NCBI GenBank assembly: GCA_038883475.1
Contig: JAVZMA010000008.1
Location: 1 to 62,066, forward strand
Source of the DNA: JAVZLH01 sp038883475
GTDB lineage: Archaea; Thermoproteota; Bathyarchaeia; Bathyarchaeales; Bathycorpusculaceae
Length of the DNA: 62,066 nucleotides
Direction of reading: 5' to 3'
Below, piece by piece: positions 41,690-50,056 of this stretch. A program made the translations under genes and the position numbers. The notes under the pieces are model-generated. The model saw nothing but the letters and a program-made list of their open reading frames with translations. It had not been told where the DNA came from and did no database searches. Positions within the stretch are counted from its first letter, which is position 1, and each line of letters begins with the position of its first letter.

Positions 41690-42622
41690 TCACCTTTTAT
41701 AATATGGTCTCCTAATAAAACCATAAGCCTCCAAAGCCGCCGTTATGCCTTGCCCCACAGCTGTTCCAACTTGCTTAACAGGATGATTTGTAACGTCCCC
41801 AGCAGCGTAAACTCCAGGAATATTGGTTCGCTGAAAAACATCCACCTTAATGTAACCTTTTTCGTCAACCTCAACACCAGCATCCTTAGCCAATTGACTG
41901 TTTGGAACCTCTCCAACCTGAACGAAAACGCCATCCACATTTAATTCTGCGGTTTCGCCAGTTTTGTTGTTGAAAACAACCACTTTTTCAACAACCTTTT
42001 CGCCCCGTATCTCCTTCACCTCAGTGTTCCACAAAATTTCCACGTTCGCCTTTTTCCTCAAATCTTTCACTAATGCCTCTTCGGCGCGGAACGCATCTCT
42101 ACGATGGGCAATTTTCACTTCTGAAACTATCCCAGCCAAGTATAGAGCAGTTATTACCGCCGAGTTCCCCCCTCCAACAACGAGAACCCGTTTACCCTTA
42201 AATAAGGGACCATCACAAATTCCGCAGTAGCTTACTCCTCTCCCGCGAAATTCCTTCTCGCCTGGCACTCCAATTTCGCGATAATGCGAACCGGACGCAA
42301 TTACAACAGCCTTTGCTTCATAAACCTCACGGTTTGTTTTCACAATTTTTTTCTCACCCTTCAAATCCAAACTTGCCACCGCTTCAAATTCGTGGATAGT
42401 TGCACCTGAGCTTCTGCATTGAGCCACCATCTTCTGAGCAAGTTCCACTCCAGTTATGCTTTGAAAACCAGGATAGTTTTCGATTATTGGCGCGTCGGCG
42501 GTTGTGCCTCCCGCCAGCTTTTCATCTAGAACTAAGGTTTTTAGTCCGCTTCTTGCACCGTAAATTCCAGAGGCTAAACCAGCAGCGCCTGCACCAATAA
42601 TTATCATCTCCCAATTCTCCAT
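41690..42622 (-). CDS. thioredoxin reductase-like FAD/NAD(P) oxidoreductase
   Basis: A 310-residue TrxB-family flavoprotein. It has the FAD loop IIGAGAAGLASGIYGARSGL, the redox disulfide CGIC in SYCGICDGPLFKG, and the pyridine loop LVVGGGNSAVITALYL. HRRDAFRAEE matches the HRRxxxR pattern of NADPH-using enzymes. The final FAD motif is PGVYAAGDVTNHPVKQVGTA. No thioredoxin gene is next to it. It stands just upstream of the MvhD-NfnAB operon but is separated by about 110 bases. Confidence 0.93.
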   Translation of the reverse strand: MENWEMIIIGAGAAGLASGIYGARSGLKTLVLDEKLAGGTTADAPIIENYPGFQSITGVELAQKMVAQCRSSGATIHEFEAVASLDLKGEKKIVKTNREVYEAKAVVIASGSHYREIGVPGEKEFRGRGVSYCGICDGPLFKGKRVLVVGGGNSAVITALYLAGIVSEVKIAHRRDAFRAEEALVKDLRKKANVEILWNTEVKEIRGEKVVEKVVVFNNKTGETAELNVDGVFVQVGEVPNSQLAKDAGVEVDEKGYIKVDVFQRTNIPGVYAAGDVTNHPVKQVGTAVGQGITAALEAYGFIRRPYYKR

Positions 42623-42686
42623 TTACCAGCCCAACTAAATCAATAACTAAATGTGAGTTAAAATGAACATATGTAATTGTTTAGGT

Positions 42687-42905
42687 TTACTTAAATAGTT
42701 TTTCTTCCTCTTCGTCTCTAATGCGTAAGCTGCCGAAAACGGCTATTATCCCGGCCACAATAAAGTCTACTAACAACAGTACAATGGCTATGCTTTGCAT
42801 TCTAAGTATTAAAGATAGACATAATGCAGCAACTATTATTGTAGTGAAGATTATTACAAAGATTTTTTCCAGCGTTGAGAACCTAACCAAGCGCTTCATC
42901 TCCAC
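42687..42905 (-). CDS. small two-helix membrane protein
   Basis: A 72-residue protein with two hydrophobic helices (IFVIIFTTIIVAALCLSLIL and IAIVLLLVDFIVAGIIAVFG) and a charged C-terminal tail (RIRDEEEEKLFK). No family recognised. It lies alone between the thioredoxin-reductase-like gene and a small Cys-containing gene, all on the minus strand. Confidence 0.55.
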   Translation of the reverse strand: MEMKRLVRFSTLEKIFVIIFTTIIVAALCLSLILRMQSIAIVLLLVDFIVAGIIAVFGSLRIRDEEEEKLFK

Positions 42906-42929
42906 CTAGTTTTGGGCGGTTGTCTTATA

Positions 42930-43160
42930 CTAATCAATGTAACGTATAAATTTTGCCCCGAAATTGTTCATTAAATCTTTGCTGATCGTTTCAACGCAAT
43001 CATACACTGCGCCGATAACCAAAACTTTTACTTTATGTTTGCACATTCCTTCAAACTCGCTTCGCTTGAAGGAGCACTCCCAAATATCAAAAACTTCCCT
43101 TTTGTCTTTTAAATTCCCACATGGGAAAAATGGCAGCACCGTGTCTATGTCTTTTTCCAT
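42930..43160 (-). CDS. hypothetical small protein with conserved-looking cysteines
   Basis: A 76-residue open frame with four cysteines (FFPCGNLK, WECSFKR, GMCKHKV, YDCVETI). The segment VKVLVIGAVYDCVETISKDL could be a beta-alpha unit. I do not recognise it. Evidence is limited to an uninterrupted frame with reasonable composition and position in a 440-base region lacking other genes. It may not be translated. Confidence 0.35.
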   Translation of the reverse strand: MEKDIDTVLPFFPCGNLKDKREVFDIWECSFKRSEFEGMCKHKVKVLVIGAVYDCVETISKDLMNNFGAKFIRYID

Positions 43161-43314
43161 TAACTATTATCAGGCCAAAGCTCATCTCATCAATTCTAGC
43201 CACAAACTCCCCCAAAAAAAGCACGTTTAGAAAATTTTCCGATTTAGGTTTTTCCGGTAACGAGCACTCACGTTAACATTTCCAATTATTATTTGGGCGT
43301 TTTACCGCAAAATT

Positions 43315-43322
43315 TTCTTATA
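43315..43322 (+). promoter_or_regulatory. TATA box for the 3-hydroxyacyl-CoA dehydrogenase operon
   Basis: TTCTTATA is followed about 25 bases later by the likely transcription start and then a GGAGG at 43354-43358. The spacing fits an archaeal promoter with a short leader for the ATG at 43366. Confidence 0.45.
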
Positions 43323-43365
43323 CCCTAAATAACATACCATTGCCCATTTTATGGAGGCTATGCAT

Positions 43366-44265
43366 ATGAAAAGTGAAGATGTTAAAGTGATTGGGGTTGT
43401 TGGCGCAGGAATTATGGGTCGCGGAATCGCTCAAACATGCGCTCAGACAGGCTACTTCGTTCATCTCATAGATGTTGAAAGGGAACTCCTAGAAAAAGCA
43501 TTAAAATCCATAAAAGAAGGCCCTTTTGGACTTATGATGCTGGTTGAAAAGGAAAAACTCAAAGAGAATCAAAACGAAATCATAAACAAAATCAAAACAA
43601 CTACAGATTACAAAGAGTTTTGTAAAGATGTCGACCTTGTCATCGAAGCCGTGCCAGAAGATGCGGAACTGAAAAAGAAAATCTTCAAACTTTTAGATGG
43701 AAAATGTCCGGAAAAAACGGTTTTTGCCTCTAACACTTCTGGTATAATGATAGCAGAACTCGCTGCAGCCGTTAAACGCAAGGACAAATTCGTTGGGATG
43801 CACTGGTTTAACCCAGCGCCAGCAATGCCGTTAATCGAAGTTATCAGAGGACCCTTAACATCAGAAGAAACCTTAAACCTAATAATCGCGCTATCCAAGA
43901 AACTTGGAAAAACACCAATAGAAGTCAAAGACGGCCCAGGCTTCTACACAACACGCTTCATAACTGCATACCTTTTCGAAGCAATAAGGCTCTTTGAAGC
44001 AGGAATAGCCGATATAGAAGGAATAGATGAAATGACGAAACTTGCTTTTAGACATCCTATGGGACCCTTCGAACTCATGGACCTTATAGGGTTAGACACG
44101 ATGCTTCACATAGGCGAATACATTTACAACATAACAAAAGAACCACACTATAAACCACCCATAGCACTAAGAAAGTTAGTGCTCAGCGAATACATCGGAG
44201 ACCCAAAATACAAGCTGGGAAGCAAAGGCGGATGGCGAACCTACTACGGAGGCAGCCAAAAGTGA
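43366..44265 (+). CDS. 3-hydroxyacyl-CoA (3-hydroxybutyryl-CoA) dehydrogenase
   Basis: About 299 residues from the ATG at 43366, which has GGAGG eight bases upstream; ATGs at 43351 and 43360 lie on or too near that site. The NAD loop is GVVGAGIMGRGIAQTCAQTG. Catalytic-region text is SNTSGIMIAELAA and VGMHWFNPAPAMPLIEVIRG, with the histidine of the HW motif in place. The C-terminal domain has FRHPMGPFELMDLIGLDTML, as in PaaH/Hbd proteins. It oxidises 3-hydroxyacyl-CoA to the 3-oxo form or the reverse. Its TGA overlaps the GTG start of the next enoyl-CoA hydratase. Confidence 0.93.
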   Translation: MKSEDVKVIGVVGAGIMGRGIAQTCAQTGYFVHLIDVERELLEKALKSIKEGPFGLMMLVEKEKLKENQNEIINKIKTTTDYKEFCKDVDLVIEAVPEDAELKKKIFKLLDGKCPEKTVFASNTSGIMIAELAAAVKRKDKFVGMHWFNPAPAMPLIEVIRGPLTSEETLNLIIALSKKLGKTPIEVKDGPGFYTTRFITAYLFEAIRLFEAGIADIEGIDEMTKLAFRHPMGPFELMDLIGLDTMLHIGEYIYNITKEPHYKPPIALRKLVLSEYIGDPKYKLGSKGGWRTYYGGSQK

Positions 44266-45065
44266 AGTACGAAAGGATAATTGTAGAGGAAGACGCAGAA
44301 GACAAAAGACTCCTTTGGATAAAACTGAATTACCCCGAAAAACTAAACATCTTACACTTGAAAATGCTGAACGAACTCTACAAAGCCCTAGTAAAAGCAG
44401 ACAAAAACAACAAAGTTCAAGCAATCCTAATCACGGGCGTCGGCAAAGCCTTCTCCGCCGGCGCGGATATAAAAGAGTTAATGAAAGGCAACTTCGAAAA
44501 AGGCCTAAGATGGCTAAAAGCCTACTTAAGAGCCATCGAAGTGATAAGAGATACTGGAAAACCCGTGATAGCCGCCGTCAACGGAAACTGCGTGGCGGGC
44601 GGACACGAAATTACAATGGCTTGCGACTTGGTTGTTGCAGGCAAATCCGCTAGGCTTGGACAACCAGAAGTCCTTGTTGGCTCAACAGCCATGGGACTCG
44701 GCGTTCAGCTTCTACCCTTAATAGTTGGCGAAAAAAGAGCCAGAGAAATGCTTTTCACTGGCAGACTCTTATCCGCCGAAGAAGCCTACAATTTTGGACT
44801 AGTAAACAAAGTTGTTGACGACGAAAAAGTACATGAAGAAGCAAGAAAAATGGCAACTCAAATAATTGAAAATGCCAGCCCACAAGCCTTTAGAGTGATG
44901 AAGTCAGGTTTAAAATTCTGGACAGATTTGGCAATGTTGAACATGATGATGGCAAGAGACATAACAGCAATGGTGTGGGCTTCTAAAGAATTCAGAGAAA
45001 GATGCAAAGATTTTCTGGAAAAAAGAAAAATGAAACCGAGAAAATTCACCGGGACAATGCCATAA
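44262..45065 (+). CDS. enoyl-CoA hydratase/isomerase (crotonase family)
   Basis: About 267 residues from a GTG at 44262 that overlaps the dehydrogenase stop as GTGA and has GGAGG eight bases upstream. An earlier ATG at 44232 would intrude 30 bases into that gene. The oxyanion-hole text is FSAGADIKEL and VAGGHEITMACDLV. The two catalytic glutamates of true hydratases are retained (GGHE and QPEVLVG). It hydrates 2-enoyl-CoA. Translational coupling with the dehydrogenase points to consecutive steps in beta-oxidation or its reversal. Confidence 0.92.
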   Translation: MKYERIIVEEDAEDKRLLWIKLNYPEKLNILHLKMLNELYKALVKADKNNKVQAILITGVGKAFSAGADIKELMKGNFEKGLRWLKAYLRAIEVIRDTGKPVIAAVNGNCVAGGHEITMACDLVVAGKSARLGQPEVLVGSTAMGLGVQLLPLIVGEKRAREMLFTGRLLSAEEAYNFGLVNKVVDDEKVHEEARKMATQIIENASPQAFRVMKSGLKFWTDLAMLNMMMARDITAMVWASKEFRERCKDFLEKRKMKPRKFTGTMP

Positions 45066-45070
45066 CTTCT

Positions 45071-45868
45071 CTAAGTTTCAGCCCACTTAGGCGGTCTTTT
45101 CTCAACAAAGGCTTTGTGCCCCTCTTTTCCCTCTTCAGTCTGCACGATGGCAATTAACTCCTCAACAGACTGCTTCAACTTCTCAGGGTCAAACTGTTGA
45201 CCCATCAACTTCTTAATAGCTTTAATTGAAGAAGGCGCAGCCCTCATAGTAGCCTTCGCAAGCCTCTCAGCAGCCGACAACAACTCATCTGGAGTAACAA
45301 CTTCATTCACAAGCCCAATACGCTTCGCCTCCTCAGCCGTTATAGGTTCACCAGTCAACATCATTTTACTCACATTAAGCTTCCCAACAACATAAGCACC
45401 CACCACAGCTGCCACCGGCGGAATAGCTCCTATAAGAGCCTCTGGAACAGCAAATAATGCGTTTTGAGACGCCACAACCAAATCGCAGAGCATCGCAATC
45501 TCACATCCACCTCCATAAGCAAGCCCGTTTACCGCCGCAATCACGGGCTTGGGCACTGAAACAATTTTCGTTATAGCTGGTGCAGCAAACTCTAGAAAGA
45601 AAGTTTTCGCTTCCTCAGGAGTTTTTAAACTGAAAACTTCTTTTATGTCGTCGCCAGCGCAAAAGGCTCTACCCGCACCCGTGATAACAATCGCTCTAAC
45701 CTCTTCACTTTTCTCGGCGCGGTCAAGATTCTCGTAAATTTCGCGCCACAACCGCTTATTCAAAGCGTTAAGCACTTCTGGACGATTCAACGTTACCCAA
45801 GCAACAGCATCCTTCTCCTCATACAAAGTACACTCAAGCGCAGATGCCCCGCTACCCCTCATCCCCAA
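45071..45868 (-). CDS. enoyl-CoA hydratase/isomerase (crotonase family), second copy
   Basis: A 265-residue crotonase convergent with the first. It keeps FCAGDDIKEVF, GLAYGGGCEIAMLCDLV and VPEALIGAIPP, so both catalytic glutamates of hydratases are present. It differs enough from its neighbour to suggest a different chain length or a related reaction. Its start overlaps the end of the beta-helix surface protein gene by 17 bases; a second ATG at 45862 is an alternative. Confidence 0.92.
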   Translation of the reverse strand: MGMRGSGASALECTLYEEKDAVAWVTLNRPEVLNALNKRLWREIYENLDRAEKSEEVRAIVITGAGRAFCAGDDIKEVFSLKTPEEAKTFFLEFAAPAITKIVSVPKPVIAAVNGLAYGGGCEIAMLCDLVVASQNALFAVPEALIGAIPPVAAVVGAYVVGKLNVSKMMLTGEPITAEEAKRIGLVNEVVTPDELLSAAERLAKATMRAAPSSIKAIKKLMGQQFDPEKLKQSVEELIAIVQTEEGKEGHKAFVEKRPPKWAET

Positions 45869-47384
45869 CCACCTTCACCTTGGATATTGCTCTTACGTGT
45901 GCATGCTTTGACAAGTAAATAGTGACCATTATGAAAATAGCAGCAGAAAATACAGCGACGTATGCCAAGTTTTGGATAATCTGCCCCTGCATGGAGTAAA
46001 TGGACAAAAGTTGCTGATAGGAGGCATTTAAATTATCAAGACTTTCTCGAAGCACAGCATAACCCTCTGAAAGAGCAAGGTAGTTACTCAAAAGGTCATC
46101 ATAGCTCTGATTCAAAGCGTTGTATCTAGCAAGCAGTTCATAGTAAAGGCGCAGCGTTTCGGAAGAAATTATTGAAACTTGAGCGTTTTCCAGATGAGTT
46201 AAAACTACGCGAGTATACAACTCAGAAGCGTTAAAGTCTGCAAGAATTAAACTAGTACCGTTAAGTAATACAATGTAAGGGTAATTCATTAATTCAACAG
46301 GGATTGACAGCCTGCAAAAACCAGAACCATTTTTTGAAAACACAGTAAAATGCATTATCTTATTTCCAGTTTCGTTGCCAACTTCGAAGTTTAAATTTGA
46401 GATAAACAAATCGGAAATAACATTGACATAATAGGTCTTTTCCCATACATCTATGGGGAAGCTGAAGACTGTGCCCATCAAGGGGAAGCTATCCATATTA
46501 CGTGTGCCAATTATATACGGGCTATCCCCGATTCCATCTCCGTTTAAATCGCTTCCAGCATAATCGCTCCAGTAGTTCCCTTCACCTTCATAACTCCAAA
46601 TATCTGAGGAATCGCTTGACACTTGGAAGATCGAGTTGTTAAAGTTGTTACAGTAAATAACGTTTTTTTCACAAGAGGTTAATGTTATTCCTCTATAGTT
46701 GCTATAAACCGTATTATAGCAAACATCATTAGTTTTTGAATATTCAAAAGTTATTCCTGTAACGTCGTTATGCGAAATATCATTGCGCGAGATAACATTT
46801 GCTGTAGAGTAGTATAAGCAAACACCAAATGCGTTAAACGTGATTGCGTTACTTGAAATCGTACTATTAGTCATGGAGCTAGCGAAGATTCCATTAAAGT
46901 TGTTTGAAATGATATTACCGATTATTGTATTATTACTAGCGGAATGTATGCTGATTCCATCATAATTATCAATAATTTTGTTATCATGTACTAAACAATT
47001 AGACGCAATCCCAATGAATATTCCACTGCCTGGATACTTACTTTTCTCTATAGTGAAGCCGCTAATGCGCACTCTGTCAGCAGTAACTGAGATGACATTA
47101 TCTGTTCTGTTGCCATCTATAACCGTGAAATCTTTATGCTCCCCTATTAACGTGATGCTTTTGTTGATAAGGATGTTTTCATGGTAGGTTCCGTTATGCA
47201 CAACAATTGTGTCTCCTGGATCTGCGGCGTTTATGGCTTCTTGGATGCTTGTGAAATTGCCTTGTCCTGGGACGGGGTCCACTATCCACGTTGTTGGACT
47301 CGCCTTTACGGATACCTCATAATTTTTTAGGGTTAGGGAGAATAAACATAGGACTATTAACAGTGCTAAAGTTGTTCTTTTCAA
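45852..47384 (-). CDS. secreted, membrane-anchored NosD-like parallel beta-helix protein
   Basis: A 510-residue surface protein. It has a signal peptide (KRTTLALLIVLCLFSLTL), then NosD/PbH1 beta-helix repeats from about residue 45 to 290 with many N-x-[IVT]-x-x-N steps (NNTIIGNIISNNFNGIF, NVISRNDISHNDVTGI). The archaeal end motif is EGNYWSDYAGSDLNGDGIGD. A beta domain follows. About residues 415-465 form a heptad-like coiled coil (ELLARYNALNQSYDDLLSNY). A C-terminal transmembrane helix (LAYVAVFSAAIFIMVTIYL) and a short basic tail end it. Probable roles are S-layer association, or glycan binding or cleavage; no catalytic residues can be named. Confidence 0.85.
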   Translation of the reverse strand: MKRTTLALLIVLCLFSLTLKNYEVSVKASPTTWIVDPVPGQGNFTSIQEAINAADPGDTIVVHNGTYHENILINKSITLIGEHKDFTVIDGNRTDNVISVTADRVRISGFTIEKSKYPGSGIFIGIASNCLVHDNKIIDNYDGISIHSASNNTIIGNIISNNFNGIFASSMTNSTISSNAITFNAFGVCLYYSTANVISRNDISHNDVTGITFEYSKTNDVCYNTVYSNYRGITLTSCEKNVIYCNNFNNSIFQVSSDSSDIWSYEGEGNYWSDYAGSDLNGDGIGDSPYIIGTRNMDSFPLMGTVFSFPIDVWEKTYYVNVISDLFISNLNFEVGNETGNKIMHFTVFSKNGSGFCRLSIPVELMNYPYIVLLNGTSLILADFNASELYTRVVLTHLENAQVSIISSETLRLYYELLARYNALNQSYDDLLSNYLALSEGYAVLRESLDNLNASYQQLLSIYSMQGQIIQNLAYVAVFSAAIFIMVTIYLSKHAHVRAISKVKVVGDEG

Positions 47385-47446
47385 TTATAATCACCTTTTT
47401 CTTCAGTAAATGGTGTAATCTATTAAGTGTTAAGGTTTACGGATCA

Positions 47447-48058
47447 TTATCTTCGAGAGAGGATTTTGCCTATGATTATTGAGCATGCAACTGCTATGGA
47501 AAAGGCTGGAATGAATATCGCAGGGTTTACGTTGGATTGCATAAAATCCCAAAGGATGACCAAGTAAGAAGCTATTAGAATAAATGTCAACGTGTAGATT
47601 TTTATGCGGGTTTTGCCAGTTTCGACTGGGCTTATTTGCTGTTGGTTTAGTGCGGAACGAAGAAGGTTTTGGCTTTCTTTTATTTGTTCCTCTGTGGCAA
47701 AAGTTACGAGGTTTTTGTCGCTGTCTCTAAACTTGAAGCATGTGAGGGCGTATCTCTGCAGTTCCCAAGGTCTACTTTTTGGCAGTATTCTGACGACGTT
47801 GCTTTTCTCCATTTTTTTCAATATTGTTTGGATTTTACGGATGAACTGGACATCGTTGACTTTATCTTCCCCGTAGAATTTTCCCACAAGCTCTTTTATG
47901 TCAGGGAAGTGCAGTTCCAACTGGAAGGATGCTATTGCTTTTGCGAGGTCATACTGGTATTCGCCTTCGCGGAGGCGTATGTTGCCATCTTTGCAATCTG
48001 AGTTTAAGGCTTCTTGCAGGATTTGTATTTCGGTGCGTGTTAGTTTATGTTGCGACAA
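47447..48058 (-). CDS. membrane protein with an N-terminal helix-turn-helix-like domain
   Basis: A 203-residue protein. The first 125 residues are soluble and look like a helical, possibly winged-helix domain (RTEIQILQEALNS, DVQFIRKIQTILKKMEKSNV, VVRILPKSRPWELQRYAL). Two C-terminal transmembrane helices follow (IYTLTFILIASYLVILWDFM and AIFIPAFSIAVACSIIIGKI). It may be a membrane-tethered regulator; I do not recognise a named family. It is divergent from the winged-helix regulator at 48202 and upstream of the beta-helix gene on the same strand. Confidence 0.6.
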   Translation of the reverse strand: MSQHKLTRTEIQILQEALNSDCKDGNIRLREGEYQYDLAKAIASFQLELHFPDIKELVGKFYGEDKVNDVQFIRKIQTILKKMEKSNVVRILPKSRPWELQRYALTCFKFRDSDKNLVTFATEEQIKESQNLLRSALNQQQISPVETGKTRIKIYTLTFILIASYLVILWDFMQSNVNPAIFIPAFSIAVACSIIIGKILSRR

Positions 48059-48201
48059 TGCTTTTCATCTTTTCAACAGTTTCAATTGAAATAAAAGAAA
48101 AGAAAGAAGCCTAAAAATGCTTCGTTTTCCCTCTTTTCAACAAAGTCTACTGAAAAAATTCCTAACTGTTTCAATGTTCAATCTAACTTTTGGTGTATGT
48201 C

Positions 48202-48552
48202 ATGGCGAATTATTTGAGGGAAATTAGTTTAATTCGCTTTCATCCACAGAAGAAGTATAGGAGCTACCTGGATATTATAGCGTTGATATTGGAGGCTGTA
48301 AAGTTTGGTGATTCAAGTTTGTATTTTATAATGAAGCAGACGAACGTTAACTATCCCCAGCTTAGAAAATATTTGAAGACGCTTAATAAGCTGGGTTTTG
48401 TTGAGGCAAACGTCAAGGGAGAGAAAGTTTTTTACAGAGCCCGTGAGAAAGGCTTAGCTTTTCTTAAACAATACAATGTGTTGCGAGACATGTTATCTGA
48501 TGCTGGTTTTGAAACAGGCGACATACGGTACTGCTTGCAGAAGGCAAAATAG
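48202..48552 (+). CDS. winged helix-turn-helix transcriptional regulator
   Basis: About 116 residues from the ATG at 48202; a TTG at 48190 would add four. The helix-turn-helix reads FIMKQTNVNYPQLRKYLKTL and the wing NKLGFVEANVKGEKVFYRAR, followed by a long helix. It matches the small archaeal wHTH families (HTH_45/MarR-like) that bind DNA as dimers. It is divergent from the membrane HTH-like gene, so the 140-base gap may contain its operator. The ligand is unknown. Confidence 0.75.
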   Translation: MANYLREISLIRFHPQKKYRSYLDIIALILEAVKFGDSSLYFIMKQTNVNYPQLRKYLKTLNKLGFVEANVKGEKVFYRAREKGLAFLKQYNVLRDMLSDAGFETGDIRYCLQKAK

Positions 48553-48595
48553 CATTGATCGAAAAAGTCTTGAAGTGTTGAGTTTCCTCCTCTCT

Positions 48596-48603
48596 TTTAT
48601 ATC
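48596..48603 (+). promoter_or_regulatory. TATA box for purM
   Basis: TTTTATAT precedes the purM ATG at 48661 by about 60 bases, giving a leader of roughly 35 bases. An AGGGG directly before the ATG is a close-spaced ribosome binding candidate. Position and composition are the only evidence. Confidence 0.4.
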
Positions 48604-48660
48604 TAAAGGAAACGCATATCTATAGTGAAGCCTCAATTTTTTAGTTGCTTGATTTAGGGG

Positions 48661-49746
48661 ATGACTTTGCCTCGAAAATTTACATATTCTCGTGCTGGTG
48701 TTGACAGAAAGGTCAGGAGGGAGTCGAAGAGGGCGTTGACTGTTTTGGAGAAAACTTATGGGTTTAGTCGTTATGGTGAGGTGGTTCGGCTTCCATACGG
48801 GAACATTTTTCCTTTTAGAGAAAACTGTTATCTGGACCTTGTTATTGAGGGAGTTGGCACAAAGGTTCTTGTGGCGCAGTTAGCGGATAAATATGATACC
48901 ATTGGGATTGATGGAGTTGCCATGGCTGTTAACGATGTGATACGTTCAGGCGCCCGACCTTTAGCCGTTGCAGATAACATTCATGCCCAAGTTTCTGATC
49001 CTGTTTTGGTTCGCGAGTGGATGAAGGGTATATTGAAGGGCGCTGAAGAAGCGAATTGTGTTGTGCCAAGCGGCGAAATAGGCGACGTAAGAGATTTGAT
49101 AAAAGGGTTGGTTGAGGGAAAGGGTTTTGACATGGTTTTTGCGGCGATAGGCGAAGTTGAAAGAGATAAGGTTATTTTTGGAAAGGATTTAAGGGCTGGC
49201 GATGTTGTTATAGGCTTGCGGAGTTCTGGAATCCACAGCAACGGGATTTCTCTTGCACGGAAAATTTTATTCAAACATTGGGGTGGAAAATACGAGCCTT
49301 TCGACACCGTGGAAGGCTTTCACAGAGAAATAGTTTATGAGGTTTTGGAGCCAACTAGGATTTACGTTAAGCCGCTGCTGAAAGTAGCTGATGAGGTTAA
49401 GGTGAAAGCCGCAGTGCACATCACTGGCGATGCATACTTAAAGTTTGACCGCTTAATGGCGTTTTCGAAAGGCGTGGGTTTTGAGTTTAACAATTTTAAG
49501 CCTCAGCCCATCTTTGAGTTAATTCAAAAAACTGCTTCGGAGCTTGGCGGGGTTCTTACTGATGAGGAGATGTTTAGGACTTTTAACATGGGCTGGGGTT
49601 TCGCAGTAGTTGTGGATAGAGGGAGCGCGGATAGGGCTATGGATGTTTTGGATGGGGCTGGAGTGCACGCAGAGCAGATAGGACTTGTGAATGATTCTGG
49701 GAAAATAGCAATTCGCTACAAAGATAAGCACTTTGTTTTATGTTAG
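48661..49746 (+). CDS. purM: phosphoribosylformylglycinamidine cyclo-ligase (AIR synthetase)
   Basis: A 361-residue PurM that closes the imidazole ring (FGAM to AIR). Family text is VIEGVGTKVLVAQLADKYDT, the ATP-site segment IDGVAMAVNDVIRSGARPLA, GEIGDVRDLIKG and SSGIHSNGISLARKIL, with the C-terminal MFRTFNMGWGFAVVV. Length is slightly above the bacterial form. It opens the plus-strand purine cluster; purS follows after 58 bases and has its own promoter. Confidence 0.95.
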   Translation: MTLPRKFTYSRAGVDRKVRRESKRALTVLEKTYGFSRYGEVVRLPYGNIFPFRENCYLDLVIEGVGTKVLVAQLADKYDTIGIDGVAMAVNDVIRSGARPLAVADNIHAQVSDPVLVREWMKGILKGAEEANCVVPSGEIGDVRDLIKGLVEGKGFDMVFAAIGEVERDKVIFGKDLRAGDVVIGLRSSGIHSNGISLARKILFKHWGGKYEPFDTVEGFHREIVYEVLEPTRIYVKPLLKVADEVKVKAAVHITGDAYLKFDRLMAFSKGVGFEFNNFKPQPIFELIQKTASELGGVLTDEEMFRTFNMGWGFAVVVDRGSADRAMDVLDGAGVHAEQIGLVNDSGKIAIRYKDKHFVLC

Positions 49747-49774
49747 GCTGTTTGCATTGTTAATGATGAAAGCG

Positions 49775-49782
49775 TTTAAATT
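49775..49782 (+). promoter_or_regulatory. TATA box for purSLQ
   Basis: TTTAAATT is centred about 26 bases before the purS ATG at 49805. No Shine-Dalgarno precedes that ATG. Together these indicate a leaderless purSLQ transcript separate from purM. Confidence 0.5.
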
Positions 49783-49804
49783 TCCTAGAAATCAAACTTA
49801 GCCT

Positions 49805-50056
49805 ATGAAATACTGTTTAAGAATAGAAGTGAGTCTAAAACCCGGGCACAGCGACCCAGAAGGCGAAACTACAGCGCGCTTACTGAAAGAGCTTGGTTAC
49901 CGTGTTAATAGTGTTAATGTAGGTAAGGTTTACACTGTTGTTCTTGAAGCGGGTTCACGTGAGGAGGCTGGCGTTAAGGCTGAGGAAATGTGTAGGAGGC
50001 TTTTGGCGAATCCGACGAAGGATAATTACAAGTTTACGATTGAGGAAGTGAAATGA
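49805..50056 (+). CDS. purS: phosphoribosylformylglycinamidine synthase, PurS subunit
   Basis: An 83-residue PurS. It reads CLRIEVSLKPGHSDPEGETT and LLKELGYRVNSVNVGKVYTV, the standard pattern. PurS bridges PurL and PurQ to form a three-subunit FGAM synthetase. Its stop overlaps the purL ATG by four bases (ATGA). Confidence 0.95.
   Translation: MKYCLRIEVSLKPGHSDPEGETTARLLKELGYRVNSVNVGKVYTVVLEAGSREEAGVKAEEMCRRLLANPTKDNYKFTIEEVK

Noticed and set aside
42930..43160. Treating the 76-codon Cys-containing frame as a metal-binding regulator
   Set aside because: Cysteine spacing does not match a known zinc motif and coding status is uncertain, so it is kept only as a low-confidence hypothetical.
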